Notes under the pieces: model-generated
What the model was told of the DNA's origin: nothing
What the model saw: only the letters and a program-made list of their open reading frames with translations
The model's database searches: none
Assembly: GCA_018296165.2 (NCBI GenBank)
Contig: JACKQL020000020.1
Coordinates: 372,001-436,000 of the forward strand
Length of the DNA: 64,000 nt
Direction of reading: 5' to 3'
Source of the DNA: Termitomyces sp. T153
Lineage: Eukaryota; Basidiomycota; Agaricomycetes; Agaricales; Lyophyllaceae
Program-made: the position numbers and the translations under genes
Shown: piece by piece, positions 37,232 through 50,701 of the stretch
Layout of the letters: every line of letters begins with the position of its first letter
How positions within the stretch are numbered: position 1 is the first letter of the stretch

Positions 37232-40200
37232 TTAGTAGCCACCACCGATTCCATTCACCTTGTCCTTTAAGGACGAAATGAATTGTTGATAGCTCGGTAG
37301 CACGTCCGCGCGGTCCTGTATGAGTGCCGAAAGTGCCCAGAGACGGAGCGGGGGCTCGCCATCATCTTTGACCACGTAGAGGTGGGGGTAGTACACGCCG
37401 CGGCGCATCTCACGTGTCTTTTGGATGACAGCGTTGACACGCTGCGAGAAGGGGTTGTCGAGAACGGGGAGTGTGGTCTGCAGAAAACGATGGTCAATCA
37501 TTCATGTAAAGATAAGGCGCAATAAAAGACGTACTTTGCCACCACGAAGGGCTTCGTAGTTGGGAAGATTGAAGACATCCAAGACGAGTTGTGGGACGGC
37601 ATCCCTGCCCACGTAAAGGAAAATAGTCTGGCCATCCTCAATGAGGAATAGACCATGACGTTCCAGTCGTTCAGACGTAAGAGGGAGAGCGGGTGGCATG
37701 ATCACACCATTTTCACCAACGGTTCCAGCCTAAGAACTAAAGTTAGTCCCAGTTAGGGAAACGATCAACAAGGTCTTACCTCGGGTGGCATGTTATGCAG
37801 TGAATAAAAAGTAGGGTAGATGTAGGGAATAAGCAGCTGTGAAGGGAGTGTGGTCAAGAGGCACTGAGAGTAGGCTCTGATATCGGGGGGTATCTGTGCA
37901 CTTTGGCGTATGCCAACCTGAGAATTTTTATCGGTACAAAGGGCCAGAGAAAACGAGAAGGTAATCGACTTACGTTCTTCAACAGACCAAGAACTAAAAC
38001 AGGCAACATCTTCATGTTGTCTGAGATGGCCAACTGTGCACTAGCACCCGCGCCACCAGAGGTCATATTTGTCTTGTATGAGACGAGAATGTCAACAAGT
38101 TTCTGGAAGATGTAGTCCCTGCTGTCCTCGAGCTTGTATGTGACGGCCCGCTCGACGGCTTTGTTAGCGAGGAGTGTGCCAATGGCGACCTGATCTGCGG
38201 ACGCAAAGATCTCAGAGACATTGGAAGTGGTGGGTAGGGCAAGGGTAATGACTCGGATGCGGCGTTCACCTTGATATTCGTTGAGCAAGGTCAATGTAAC
38301 GAGGACGTAAATCTGAACGCACCATAGCAGGTCGTGTGCAGTACTGCAGTCTGGAAGGCGACAAACGGCGAGGTGATAGATTCCTCGATCTGTATCTCAA
38401 TAGCGTATGACTGGTCCTGGGGCACGGCTGGCATGGCGAGCAGGTCTGTCGAGCGCACAAAGAAGTTGCCGTGGAACGAAGCCATACGGAGTCCTATATG
38501 AGATAGGACTCATTGTCAGAGTTCACAAGCGAGAGAAGACCGAAGAAGACATACCGCGCGAAGCACGTACACGCATAACGGCTTCCAACATGATCGGCAT
38601 CGCCAAGACCTCTCCAAACTCATGAGCAAACTTGAGCGCATCCTCTGAACGTCCTGCGTTGAAAGCAGGGTAGTAGTATGTCTGACCAGAAGTATAATGG
38701 GGTAGGAACGCTAAGAGACTGATTGAGAAAATGAGTAAGAAGGAATGATGCCGTTCTCATACCAAGACTTGCAACGTCGGTGTACCCTGCACTGAACAAG
38801 AACATGTCAACGGAGACATGTGCTCTTGAGCACTCTATAGCAAATGTCTTGTAGAATGGAGAGGCGGCTTGGAGAAGGGCAGATTCCTATTCAATGGTTG
38901 ATTCGTCAGTCGGCCGGATTATCAACATGTGAAGCAAGGACAGTACCTTTGTTGTACCGAGGACCTTAGGATCTTCTCTGGACTTGAGTGCACCGGCACC
39001 AAGGCTAGGTAAGGTCGAGGATAGCACCATGATTTTACCACCAATCGGAGACTGAACATAAGGGTCAGTCATGAAGGACATATTGAAGGAAGGAGCTGAT
39101 TATACCATCAACTTGAAACCAGCTTGAAGAGCAGGTCCCATTGCACTTCCAACTATGATGTTATCCTTGAACATCTCGGGGATCCTACCAAGGAGTGTTT
39201 CCAGGGCTGATCGTGATTCCGCGAGGTTGACCAATAGATCGGTAGGTTTGGGAAGGAAAACGTCCTCGATGTCGGACACAACAAGCATTGTTGCATCGGT
39301 GCTTCCGGGCTACCAACGCGTAAGAGATTTTGCCCAGAAGATTGACAGGTGAATGGACTTACGGGTAATGAGAAGAAATACAGGGAAACATCGTAGCAGA
39401 TGATGGCAATTTTTGTCCTCTCGTCCTCGTCTGGAATGCGGTTCAAGTTTTCAAGAAGCGCACGACTAGCAGTAGCGACCATGCCTTAAGAAGTCATCAG
39501 AGGGAATTAAATATATCAAGGAAGCGTTCTCTAACCAGATTGGACAGCAGAATGGCTAACATCGATCAAGAAAACATATACAGAAGGCTGAGGAGGCCTG
39601 ACCATATACTCCGTCGGGGCGACAAATTCGACAACAGAGTGATTGAGTTCGGCGCGAGCCCACCGGTCCCCAGGCTGATTGCGAACCTGGTCCCAATCAA
39701 AGAGCTGTGGCACTTCGTTAGCCATATTACACATGCAGCATCGCCAGCTACTCCAGCATTAGTAGTGGACAGGTAAGAACAGCTCACAATACACATACCG
39801 ATTGCCACCGTCGATGAAATGGACATATGGGTTAATGTACGTCCTGCACCGCCGACAACGCGCAATGACGGTATCTGTGATCAAAGGAACAGGTTCCTCG
39901 CCTTCCTTGAGAGAGCGGTAGGGAGTGATGATGAGCGCAAGGGGGACCTTGGCCTTGCTTAAGAGAGAAGAAGAAGTAGGGATGGCATTCACTGTGCAAC
40001 GCTTGTAGGATGGATCAGCATTTGCGAATGGCGAAGGCGATATACACGAGTTGGGAGGAAGACGGATCTCAGGAGGGACGCGATAAAGTTCGCGTGGTTC
40101 AGGAGGTGACGTTAGCAAGTTTGTGGTATATAACTGGAATTGCTTCTGTCCACCCATGCCCATCTGGCCGAACTGACCGGCGAGCTGATCAACGGGGCCC

Positions 40201-40753
40201 TGTACGTATCCCTGCTGGGGTTGTCCGTATGCGGGTCCGTTGATGTACTCGGATTCTTGTCCAGGCTGATAATACGCAGATTGCGTCGCCTGTTGGGAAG
40301 CGAACTGCTGCTCACCCATCAGACCAGGCGTGAATAGCTGTCCACCCGCTGCAGGCTGCTGCTGCTGCTGCTGCTGTTGTTGTTGTTGCCCTCCCGCTGC
40401 ACCATACGAAGGATCGGTAAGGCTGTCACCACCATAGTACACCTGGGTCTGGCCTACCGCGTATTGGCGTCGTTTTGAATGGTGAGCAACTGGAGCTTGG
40501 GAGGCCATGGGCTGTTCGTCTGTGACTTCTGTGCCTGCCGAAGGGACTTCCCATTGCGTACGACCGGTAGCAGTTTCTAATACAAATGAGCGAGATTCTC
40601 TCGTTAATAATGGATCAGTATACCAATAAATAAGTAACGTTGGTGGGTTGCATCCCTACGAGCGATTTCAACGAAAATACAAGTAGTTATAGAGATAATT
40701 ACATACCATTCAGCAGCCCAGCCAGGAGGCAATTGCGCGGCAGGAGACGCCAT
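37232..40753 (-). CDS. SEC24: Sec24, COPII coat cargo adaptor, with N-terminal WW domain
   Basis: Sec24 pairs with Sec23 on ER exit sites and selects cargo. The gene has about a dozen short introns and codes for roughly 900-950 residues. The first three exons join to [18 protein letters not shown] and [13 protein letters not shown], a complete WW domain in front of the usual Gln-rich disordered leader (polyQ tract at about 40350-40385). Then come [20 protein letters not shown], the zinc finger ([20 protein letters not shown] ... CCMCN), the trunk [15 protein letters not shown], the beta-barrel, helical region and C-terminal gelsolin fold ([19 protein letters not shown]). Stop TAA at 37232. 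The assignment to Sec24 is certain; the WW fusion is read directly from spliced frames. The start ATG 40751-40753 is the only ATG in frame at the WW exon. Confidence 0.94.
40345..40388 (-). repeat. CAG/CAA triplet tract (polyglutamine) in SEC24
   Basis: A pure run of GCTGCT...GTTGTT on the plus strand encodes about eleven glutamines in the disordered leader of Sec24. Length polymorphism would be expected. Confidence 0.85.
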
Positions 40754-41123
40754 AGTCGAGATAGTGGACGTGAAAGATTGCAGCAATAAGAATTCCGACG
40801 AAGCCACGTCCTGGAAATACAACCACAAACAAGGACACGTCGGAGCATCCGTGCGACGTGTCGAACATAGCTAACACATTCCGTACGGCTCTGAGTAGGC
40901 GATGCGTGTAAATAGTTATGCATTTAACACGTAATTTCAACTCCTTTGTCGGATATACAGCGCTTAGTTGGTAGGTTTTGCCGCCTGTGGGCAGCTGTGG
41001 GCATGGCTATGTGTGCTAGCTCATCCAAAAAGACAGAATATCAGTTCCACCTAGCTGGCTCCATCTGACATGGCAAGTGTCCTTGGCAATGAACTCATAT
41101 GCATGATTGATGTTAATGTCGTC

Positions 41124-41595
41124 CTACGCCACCATACTTCCTATGGCAAAACACTCATGTACGTAATAACATTCATCAATGTTCGCTACTGGATTGCACA
41201 GCGACTTTGGCCGCCTGGTTACTATATCATGGCATCCACCTTCAAAATGAAAAGGTGTAGTAACAACACACTGCCTACGAACACAATACGTTCGTTGTAG
41301 TTGAGAATGGAAGTTGGCAGGGTAATCGATTTGCACGCGATCGTTGAAGTTCATGTGCACATGGAAAATTCGAAATCGAGTCGCCAGAGAACGGCCCACT
41401 TACAAGATGAGAATGAGTACTACGGCAGGAGGTCCGAGGCGACATAACGAATACTTCCACAACGGTTTTGGTGAGGTCTGAGTGGCTCGAGGCCGGACAG
41501 GATAACCCAATGGCGACGATGATGACCAGTACGAGAAACGTAGGGACCACTACCATCAAGGCCGAGATGACCTTAGAATAACGTAGTAATTTCAT
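41124..41595 (-). CDS. Doubtful small membrane protein
   Basis: ATG 41595 opens MKLLRYSKVISALMVVVPTF then LVLVIIVAIGLS, a strong signal-anchor-like segment. The frame continues to a GTAAGT donor after SCRSTHSHL. A second frame (41399-41124) contains NFNDRVQIDYPANFHSQLQR and six cysteines and could be the next exon, but no single acceptor is convincing. There is no family match I recognise. It lies between the CAP gene and SEC24 on the same strand. Confidence 0.25.
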
Positions 41596-41777
41596 TTTTT
41601 AGATTGCCCATAAAAGACTACAATATGCTTATATAGAGAAGGGAAATCAGGATAGAAATCAATCCTAGGAGACGAATAGCTGAATATTTGAAAGAGAACA
41701 AAAAGATGAAACTTCGAACGACGCCGTTTATACCTGCACATTCTCACTGGAACGAAATTGTCAGAAAAAGATTGACC

Positions 41778-42446
41778 TCACAGAATGTTTTCGACGCACG
41801 GGAATTCGCCGATGACATTACCGGCAGGGAAGTATTCACAGACAAAGTACTTAGCCTTCTACTCGCCAATAGATTTGTTAATGGGTCACTGAAGAAGAAA
41901 CTTCCTAGAAAATACTTACCCCGAAAGAAGGATCAAAGATGCCATCGCATAGTTGTACAGCACATCCAAGCTCCGTTGTACTTTTCCAAACAACCTGTGT
42001 GAAATGGGACGGAACAGGATTGGACGGATCGTAATCGACTAGAATAGGAAGGTTGAATCGATGAACCTATGCAGAATTGAGTGTTTGTCAGGTACTCACC
42101 GGCTTCATCCGTCCAAGATTTGACAGCCGCTTGAATGTTGTAGGCGGAACCTGTACCAGCGGCAAGATTCTCTGGGATGGATCATCAGACAAACTCTTGA
42201 CTTGGTCTAAAGCAACATACCACCAAAGGGACCAAGGGTCCCTCCTGAATGCTTGAAGACGCATTTGTTAGCCCACGTCTGAGCTTTAGAAGCCAAAGTG
42301 GTGTTCCAAGTCAATGGGGCAGCTCCGTGTTGTGCACGGACTGTGTTGTGAGAGGAAAGGTAGGTGGCAATATCACTGCTCGATGTCTGAGCAAAGGCAG
42401 AAGCAGCCAGAAGCACAGCTGATAGAAAAGGGGCGAGATACACCAT
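41778..42446 (-). CDS. Secreted CAP/PR-1-like protein
   Basis: A signal peptide (MVYLAPFLSAVLLAASAFAQ) precedes the CAP domain. Exon 1 gives YLSSHNTVRAQHGAAPLTW, NTTLASKAQTWANKC and HSGG. After an intron comes ENLAAGTGSAYNIQAAVKSW with TDEAG. The third exon is DYDPSNPVPSHFTQVVWKST with TELGCAVQLCDG (the CAP His of HFTQVVW and conserved cysteines), and the last exon is YFVCEYFPAGNVIGEFP to TGA at 41778. This is a complete short PR-1 (about 180 residues). Fungal homologues of this type (Pry proteins) bind and export sterols; that role is inferred here. It is probably extracellular. Confidence 0.9.
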
Positions 42447-43776
42447 GTCAGGAGGAAGATGGGATGGTCTGAGAAAGTTTCTAGTCGCACTTATATAGCG
42501 GTCTTCAAGTTACTCTGGTCTTTGATTCCGACATAATTAGGCATAGTATGAGTTCCATAATGATCCATCTTATGGCCTACTTGGATAATTTTGGTGGGCT
42601 GAGGACTACCGCGGAGTGGCTAAAACAAATTTCAGCTCCTTGCGCTTGTTGGAAAGTGAAAAGCAAGGTCGGACGAAGAAGGTTGTGTGGATGGTGAGCT
42701 CGAACTACGCCTTACCAACAACTGAACCGTGGCTGAACGACCGCCCACTTAACCTCCAGTCAACCTTGCTGCTCGAAACCGAAGGGGATGGTTTTGATGT
42801 GCTGCAAAGCAACAAGTAAAACACCCTAGCCTTGTAAGTCAACAGCTTTCAACTCCCGCACAAAGACACAAACTCGGAGATTGGCACCCTGCGCCAAGAA
42901 AATAGAACCACTAAATCATTGGATGCCTTAAATGTCATGCCCCAGCTCCAATGCATAAATAGTAATGATCTTGCACAATGCCACGTTCTTCATCATAGCG
43001 CGAGCATTCCCTTCTGCCGCCATACCACGAGAACAGCGAATCAGAAGAGTACGCTAGCACACCTCTTGCTAGGTTTTCCAAAGTCTTCAACGGATATAGA
43101 TTCCTCTAACTCTGAGAAGACAAAGCACCACATTTCCCCGGGCTTCGCGGTTCTGTCCGATGGAAGATCAGAAAAGTATGTGCAGACTTGTGTCATCTTG
43201 GCACCCAGTCCAAACCAGAGAAGGCATCATAACCCGAAGGTGTCTCTTCTACCAAGCTAGAAGCTACGGAGGCTTGCCTAAGTCGTATCTGGCCCCGAAG
43301 ACATGACGCCCATAATACGCACGCAAGCATGGAATAGATCCAAAGCCTGAGTGTAGCTCTTTGCAATGCATGCAGCACCGCAGCAGTGGGAATAGGGATT
43401 CTAACAGAAGGTCGAAGCGTCCATGTCCGGACTCCGTGCACTTTGAATGCTACTAAGGCCACGAAGAACCAATTGAGGTCCATATCTCTCTCGGCGATGG
43501 AGCTTAAAGTTAAGTAGGCAGATGCAGGATAGACAGGATAGACATGGTAAGTATGTATGTACTTGAGAAGCTGATGTGCCGTGCGTGGGAAATATCTTCG
43601 TGCGGGTGCGCCCAACTTTCATATAATCAAAATCATGACATTGATGGATAGTATTGGATAAGTAAGACACGTGCAAACAGCATGCACGGTTTTGGACACG
43701 ATAAAGGGGTCCTGAATGTAACTCGACCAAAACTCGACGGAATAAACGCTAATGATGTGCCCGTACTTACAATAAC
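42447..43776. other. Intergenic region, nothing recognised
   Basis: Frames up to 140 codons occur on both strands (for example 43193-43615 minus and 42919-43260 plus) without domains or a splice chain. The left end is the CAP promoter. Confidence 0.5.
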
Positions 43777-44959
43777 TCAAGATAGTTCAAAGCCTCTTTG
43801 CCGGATAGACTCGCCTTTGTAGTAGATCCATACGGGGAACGGGATGTCCAATAATATTGCGAGTCCAGCGAGAAGCTGTCCAATGCAGCAGCAAGTCAGC
43901 AAATGTGGTGAGGATGGTGCAAGAAGGCAGAATTACCGAGTTGCCACCTCCCAACCCTAGACGGTCGCGATGACGACAAATACCCACTTTATTCTGACTT
44001 TGTGAAATGAAGCCGCCGGCAATGGGTCTAACGGCTGGTCCCCATCGTGAAAATGACATGGCAGATTCAACATTTTCGCAGGCATTTAGTTCACCTATCA
44101 GTGGAGTGAGAGTGAACAATGCCATGGCAGATGCTCTGTCACGCTCTGAGAAGAGATGACTTATTGAACCCCCACCGGTCGCTAAGGGGGCACCGCCCGA
44201 TAGGCCCGCTGCATTATGAGAGAGTTAAGAAGGCTCTGATAACGAGGAGAGACACACTTAGAAAAACGGAATGCAATAAGCGGGTTGGTGGTTGGTGCAT
44301 ATGCGCAACCCAGGCTGAAGGCGATCGAGAAAACATTGCAGACGTCGGAAAAATGCCAAGAGTTGTTAATCGCGCTGAGTGATTAATTAGAGATCGAGTG
44401 ACTCGCATGTGTTCGACCATACATTTCCGTTAAGGGAGCTAGGAATAGAGACTTTGACAATTATTGTATGCGTTCATGAAGCATGGTAGAATCAGAACAA
44501 GATCGCTCACGCCAAACGCGAAGAACAACAAAAATATGCTCAGTGTCATCGCAAGCACCGTAGAATTAATATTGTATTTCAAAGCAATCTCAGGCAAGCC
44601 AGGCGCCATCATTGAGCTTGCCAATGGTCAGACGAATGCATACATCGACACCTGTAAACACAAATCTACTCTCGATCTCTTCATTTCACCGAGGAAAGAA
44701 AACCTACGATGCCAGCCACAACCAATTTCTTTCCAAGCGGCCAGTCACATGGATTCGAAGGGTCGTTCTCCCATAGACATCTTGTCAGGTTCTGTTTCCT
44801 TGTCAGGTTCCACTCTGGGTGGGATTCGAGCGAGATCGTCGAGAAGACAATATCCAATGGATTAGATGGGGCAGCGCTTGCTTTGATATTCGGCTGATGA
44901 GTTTCCGCTACAACGGCAGTGGACACGGACACTGATTTCTTGATTTCCTGGGACATCAC
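43777..44959 (-). pseudogene. Truncated MFS (DHA1-type) transporter copy
   Basis: This is a minus-strand relative of the intact transporter at 58.7-61.0 kb. Recognisable blocks are the N-terminal WENDPSNPCDWPLGKKLVVA, MASSMMAPGLPEIALKYNIN with its helix, a block containing MALFTLTPLIG and PIAGGFISQSQNK, and then GLGGGNSV jumping directly to the C-terminal IPFPVWIYYKGESI and stop. In the intact gene about 300 codons (several transmembrane helices and the central loop) lie between the GGFIS and GLGGGNS blocks, so an internal deletion removed them. Frames between blocks are also broken. It cannot code for a working transporter. Confidence 0.8.
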
Positions 44960-46086
44960 AAACTAGCAGGAGGACTCAACACCGGCACTTTGGGTATGCT
45001 GAAAGGGAAACCCCGTATGTGTGCTAGTATACGGTACAAAATCAGAACGATTTGAGGCTTCTAACACAGATTCAGTGGTCACTGACGAGTTTGGGTTTGA
45101 TGATCAGTCATGGAGCAATAACGACTAAGTGTCGTTACGGAGTGTATTCTCGCTTTATCGGAAACGAAGCTGAAGTTTAAATACATTTCTTTTCTTGGAA
45201 ACAATCATGGAGAACAGACAGGTGACAGACAAAGTTTTCCCAGCCGAACTCGTGTTTCCTTGTGATATAAGTGCATCGATTCTGTCAGTGGAATATTGTT
45301 CACGTCAAAACCTTATAATAAAGTTAACGTTGTAAGTATACCCTAGATTCATTGCAGATGGCGATTCCTAGTTTAGATACTCGCCATGGGTGCGACGTCC
45401 CAGTTGCGGAACTAAGGTGGGTTCCTTTTGGATGCGGAGGAACGTCTGTCAGAGGAAAAAGGCACAAATTTCAGCTCGTCCACGGTCAAGGTTGTCCTGC
45501 CTCGTGTTGCGATCGTTACATGGGACGAGATGAGTCCTTTGACAAGAGCGATACCACGCCATCGAAGTAAAGTGGAGCGACTTTTTGCACGATGGGAAGA
45601 GCCACTTGTAGCGTGGGTGACGAAGTCGAATGTTGCAGTCAGTAGGCAACAATGCATAGAAATTCACACGTAGTAGATTGTCGGCAATGGTTTGATGACA
45701 CTGTTAGAGCGGCAGCTCCCCCCGAACTCTAGATCCAGCGTCTTCCTCGAGATAGACGGTAGGACCAGTATAATAAGTGTTCAGAGGATTAGCCAGGAAT
45801 TTTCAAAAATCACAAAAATTAGCCTCCGTCAAGATAACAAAACGAGACGCGTTAGGCAATTTGCCCAATTCTTGGAGGAGTCATACTCCTCAGATCACTT
45901 CATCCAAAGACCCGAAATATATAATAAGGCTCTAGAGATCATTGAAGGAAGCGTGTTCGTTCTGCTTCATGTCAACAAATGAATTGGCCATGATGACATA
46001 AGCCAACGTTTTGTTCGACCTTGAATTCTTTCTGTGAGCGGTTTTGTCCAAGAGTTTTCCGTGCCCAGGCGTCGCGCGTGTCAAAG
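44960..46086. other. Region with unresolved plus-strand frames
   Basis: Plus-strand frames at 45428-45673 and 45692-45982 look moderately protein-like (VVLPRVAIVTWDEMSPLT; QFAQFLEESYSSDHFIQRP). They overlap other open frames, and I could not link them by splicing or match them to a family. A short gene here is possible but not supported. Confidence 0.3.
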
Positions 46087-48475
46087 ATGTCCATGGTATG
46101 TATAGTTTAATGATTTTACTGAAATGTTAAGCCTCACTCAAGGATAGGAACACGGAACCCTGACGGGGGAACCAGTTCACCTCAAGTTCTTCGACGTCTC
46201 CGACGCTGGTTTTGCATGGCGGGAACCTTTGCAAGAGAAATTGCGGGAGAGACGAATGGAATTGGGAGACAAATTAATTTTTGATATCCTTTTGGAAGCG
46301 GGCGGGATCGAAAGGCCTTGGACGCTTTTTCCACCGCGTGCATTGGAAGACCTTGAGCTCCTGTTGCAAGCCGTCGAACTATCAGATTACGATAACCTCA
46401 AGAAAGAGTGTCTTGTGTACTATTTGCTCAAGTGGCACAACGATGGCAGGGAGTCCCGGTTCCAGGAAGAGCGCTCAATACCGTCTCAGTACGCCAACCT
46501 CGCCGACGCGTACTGGCACCTTGACGCGGGTTGCAATATTTCAGTAGGTGTTCTAGTCAGATTCTTTGTAAGTTATTTTGCTGAGGACTTGTTCAATCAG
46601 CGCGCGGTCTCTCTTCTCTCGGACGAACGCTTGAATGGCGACTATTCTTCAAAGATACTTCAAACTATCTCCCTCTCCCCTGACCCCGTCCCTTTGATTG
46701 TCCAGTACGTTCGCACTGCGAAACCACGTCTCATTTCCCAAGCAGATATTTGGATATATACACATGCGCTTGCGGAATTGAGCTTCTTAGACGCGTGGCA
46801 ATTCCAACGCACATTCAATGAAATCTCCAAGGTTCGGACGACACTTCTCAACAATCTATTGGAATGGTGTATCTCTTGTGCGTCCCATAATTCTGACACT
46901 CGCCCTTGTTGATCATATGGAATATCAACAGCGACGCCACGACCGGCCGCTATTCAGACTCTCCTCAGTCTTCCTCTCTCTGCTTTCGAGGAAAGGTTCC
47001 TCCATAAGTACGCCCTGGAACCATCCAAAACACTTGCACGGACATCTATTTATCTCCTCCGCGACCTCGTTTGCGTACGGCTCATCCAGTCAGGCAAACA
47101 CGCAGAAGCAATCAAATTAGATCATGAGTTCGCGGCGTCCACACTGAATGAGAGCAAGAGCGAGGCCGAACCACGACGTAAGATGGTTCGTGAACTCTAC
47201 GAGGCACTATCCACTCCCGAACGAACGTTGTTGGATGCTGAGCTTGCAGGACTCACTCGGGGCAAGCCCATTCCGAACGGGATGCCAAAACCACAGCCGA
47301 AATCTACTTCGCCTATCAAGGACATAAGCCTGTCTGAGTCTTGGGAAGAGATACCCAGACCACCACTATTGGGGCAACCCAATGGCAAACTATCGATACG
47401 AGGTGGCTCGTCACTCCATGCCTCTACTTCCAACTCCATCTATGGGCTCAGTAGCTCGACAAATGGTGCTCCCCCAATCTTGCCGATCTCAACAGGGACA
47501 CCGACAGTCAATCGTCCTGGTCCGAGCTTCACTCTATCGACGTCGCTATCTTCTTCTATTTCGCGCCAACCCCAATTCCCCACGATACCTATTTCCAACA
47601 GCAGTAGGAGTGGAAACAGACTACCGCCCTCTGTGTCGCAACCTCTGTCGGACTTAAATTCCTTCAGTCCTGCTTCTCGCAGGGAAAATGCTTTCTACAA
47701 GCCACCGCCTGTCGCCCCTCAGGGCGTAAAACGTTCCTTCGAGTCTTCTTTGGGGCGTGGGATGGATGTGGACGGCGAAGAAGAAGAGCTGGATATGGAG
47801 GTGTCGAGAGATGCCCATGAAAATGACGACACACCAGTTCAGACTGAACAAAGGCAGCAGCAGCCAGAGTCTGATGAGGCAGGTTGGGAGCAACGCGAGC
47901 TCGGGTTTTCAGTGTTTGGCAATGCTAAGCAGTCGGCTAAGGAAACAATCACTCCGCCGTTGCCGCAAGGAGCATCCGCTGTACAGAATGGACGACGTGT
48001 CCCTCCTGGTGCTTTTGCGTCGGACGAAGAGAATGAGCCTGAATTTGAAGCGAAAGAGCCGACACCTCCACCTACCACTAACAGGACGCGCACGTCACAT
48101 CGTAGAACCCATTCCCGTTCAACGACTCAAGTTGTCCAAGCGCCCGAACCTAAACGTGCACGACGCTCCGAACATCCAAAGCCAAGACAGAGGCAGAGCG
48201 TGCCAGGGGCTTTAGTGAACTCGGACGAGGAGGAGGAAGAAGAGGAAGAGGAAGATCAGGTTGCACCACTGCCGTCTCCGCCGCGCCGTGGGACCGCGCG
48301 TAGGGCGCGGGACACGACTCCTGCTTCGGATGCCGGTGATGAGGAGGTGGGGCAGACGAGGAGGAGGTCGTCGAGGCTGTCGAGTACCGGTGATTCGGCT
48401 AAGAAGGCGCGCTCGGGCAGTGCGACGACGGGGAAGACGAAGAAAAGTACAAGGACGACGGGGAAGAGGCGATAG
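46087..48475 (+). CDS. ELYS-like nucleoporin (nuclear pore assembly)
   Basis: Three exons (46087-46095, 46148-46877, 46932-48475) give 760 residues; the first coding exon is only MSM. The helical ELYS-type domain spans about residues 30-380: RRMELGDKLIFDILLEAGGI, PPRALEDLELLLQAVELSDY, KKECLVYYLLKWHND, LADAYWHLDAG, ILQTISLSPDPVPLIVQYVR, and after the second intron FLHKYALEPSKTLARTSIYL. The C-terminal half is disordered, Ser/Pro-rich, with an acidic run (EEEEEEEEED) and basic RRSSRLS...TGKRR ends that could contact DNA, reminiscent of the AT-hook tail of animal ELYS. In fungi this protein is much shorter than in animals. It would join the Nup107-160/Nup84 complex at pores; the identification is by the domain pattern. 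Confidence 0.82.
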
Positions 48476-48658
48476 TGGGCTCGATTTTCTTTCAATGATA
48501 TCTTGTTAGAATCTGTTTTTCTTATTCGCTATGTAGCCCGATCAATGCGATGGATTATGCGAGGTGAAAGTACTGCTCACGGTGAGATTATACTGTATGA
48601 TAATCTAGGTCTACATGTATATTGCCCCCAAAACGTGAAATATATGGATGGTCGAGTA

Positions 48659-49736
48659 CTACTTGCTTGAGATTGTCTTATCAGTACTCTCACTAGACTT
48701 CTCCACGTTTTTGGGTTTTCCTTTCGCCTTCTCGAGCCTATTGAGAAGTACACCTGTACAGACTTGGAGCGCTGCAACTTCTTCTGGTGTCGCATCCGCA
48801 CAGCCGCCCCACCGAATCTTCAAATTCTCATCAATAAGGTATACATATCCAACCTTGTTGTTTGTCATCCCCAGCATGTCACGAACGTATTCCATGTTCT
48901 GGCCAGAGACGAGGTACGTTGGGTGTAGCTCTTGGGGGACAACATTGCGTAAGGAGCGGAGGAAGACTTTCACGAGAAGATTTTTCAGAATATTTTCTTG
49001 CAGGTTGATCTGGATGTGTTGGTAAAGAGGGTTGGAGGAATAGCGTTCATGGGTGGGGGTGACGAAGCCTCGTGAGTGGACCTGAAACGGGTCAAGAAGA
49101 GGGATACAAGGACATTGAGGAGACGTACTTCAGACATTCGTGTTCCTAGCATAGAGAGAACAGTTATACGACCAAAGCACATTATGGTTGTGTTTTTTTC
49201 TTCTCCAGTGTCGATGCTCCTACCTTTCACGTTGGGAAGATACAGCGCTTTCTGGTCCATTTTGTGAGCATAACCTCGGATGTTTGTCTAGAGTGGAGCG
49301 TACGTTTTCTAGAATCAGAGATTTTGGTGCGATCCACGTCTTTCCACCGTGTTTCCTGGTCATGTTCATGTCATAATAATAGCCCTTGCTCACTTCCTTG
49401 ATCCTTATATTTCTAAATGAATTGGTGTATCAAATACATGCTGGACTTGAGTACTCACAGATGCCGCCTGTGTGCTATTCTCGCGTCACTGTCTGTCAAT
49501 ATTTCCACTGCTTTTTGAGTCCGTGTCTTCACAAGAGTTGTTGGTCGTTCCGTAACACCTAATGGTCTGCTCAGAGGTCCTAGTTCTCCCGGTTTGACAT
49601 CGGGTTCAGATAGCTCGCTTTGAAGGGTCTCGGGTCCCTTGACATCCTGCAGAACGCGTATTGAAGTAGAAAATTGGCGGCGAAGTGACCAACTCCGGGA
49701 CCAGCTCCGGGCAGGTGTAAAGAATGAAAAGTTCAT
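48659..49736 (-). CDS. ATP10: ATP10, mitochondrial F1Fo ATP synthase assembly factor
   Basis: ATP10 is an inner-membrane assembly factor for the Fo sector (subunit 6). The N-terminus is a typical presequence (MNFSFFTPARSWSRSWSLRR, FSTS). Exons then give RPLGVTERPTTLVKTRTQKA, KGYYYDMNMTRKHGGKTWIA with PKSLIREN, KALYLPNVKG, TTIMCFGRITVLSMLGTRMS, and QINLQENILKNLLVKVFLRS. The last exon holds MEYVRDMLGMTNNKVGYVYL and DENLKIRWGGCADATPEE, the conserved thioredoxin-like end. Length is about 300 residues, split by four introns. It converges with the ELYS-like gene and is divergent from H2A, with 227 bp between start codons. Confidence 0.9.
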
Positions 49737-49963
49737 GGATTAATTGAGGAATTATTTACATACTAACATAAATGGACTGAAAGGATATGTTGTATTTCGT
49801 AATCAATTGTACGGTCGACGGTCATCACGTGGACAGATAAACAGATCCACATAAATGGTCGCGTCCTGACCAAGTTTGTTGATTTGTTTCTCTTGCTCCT
49901 CCACCATCACCATCTTTCTTTTCGCTTCACGCAACAGCTTCAAAAGTGTAACTCAGTATAACA

Positions 49964-50701
<738 letters not shown>

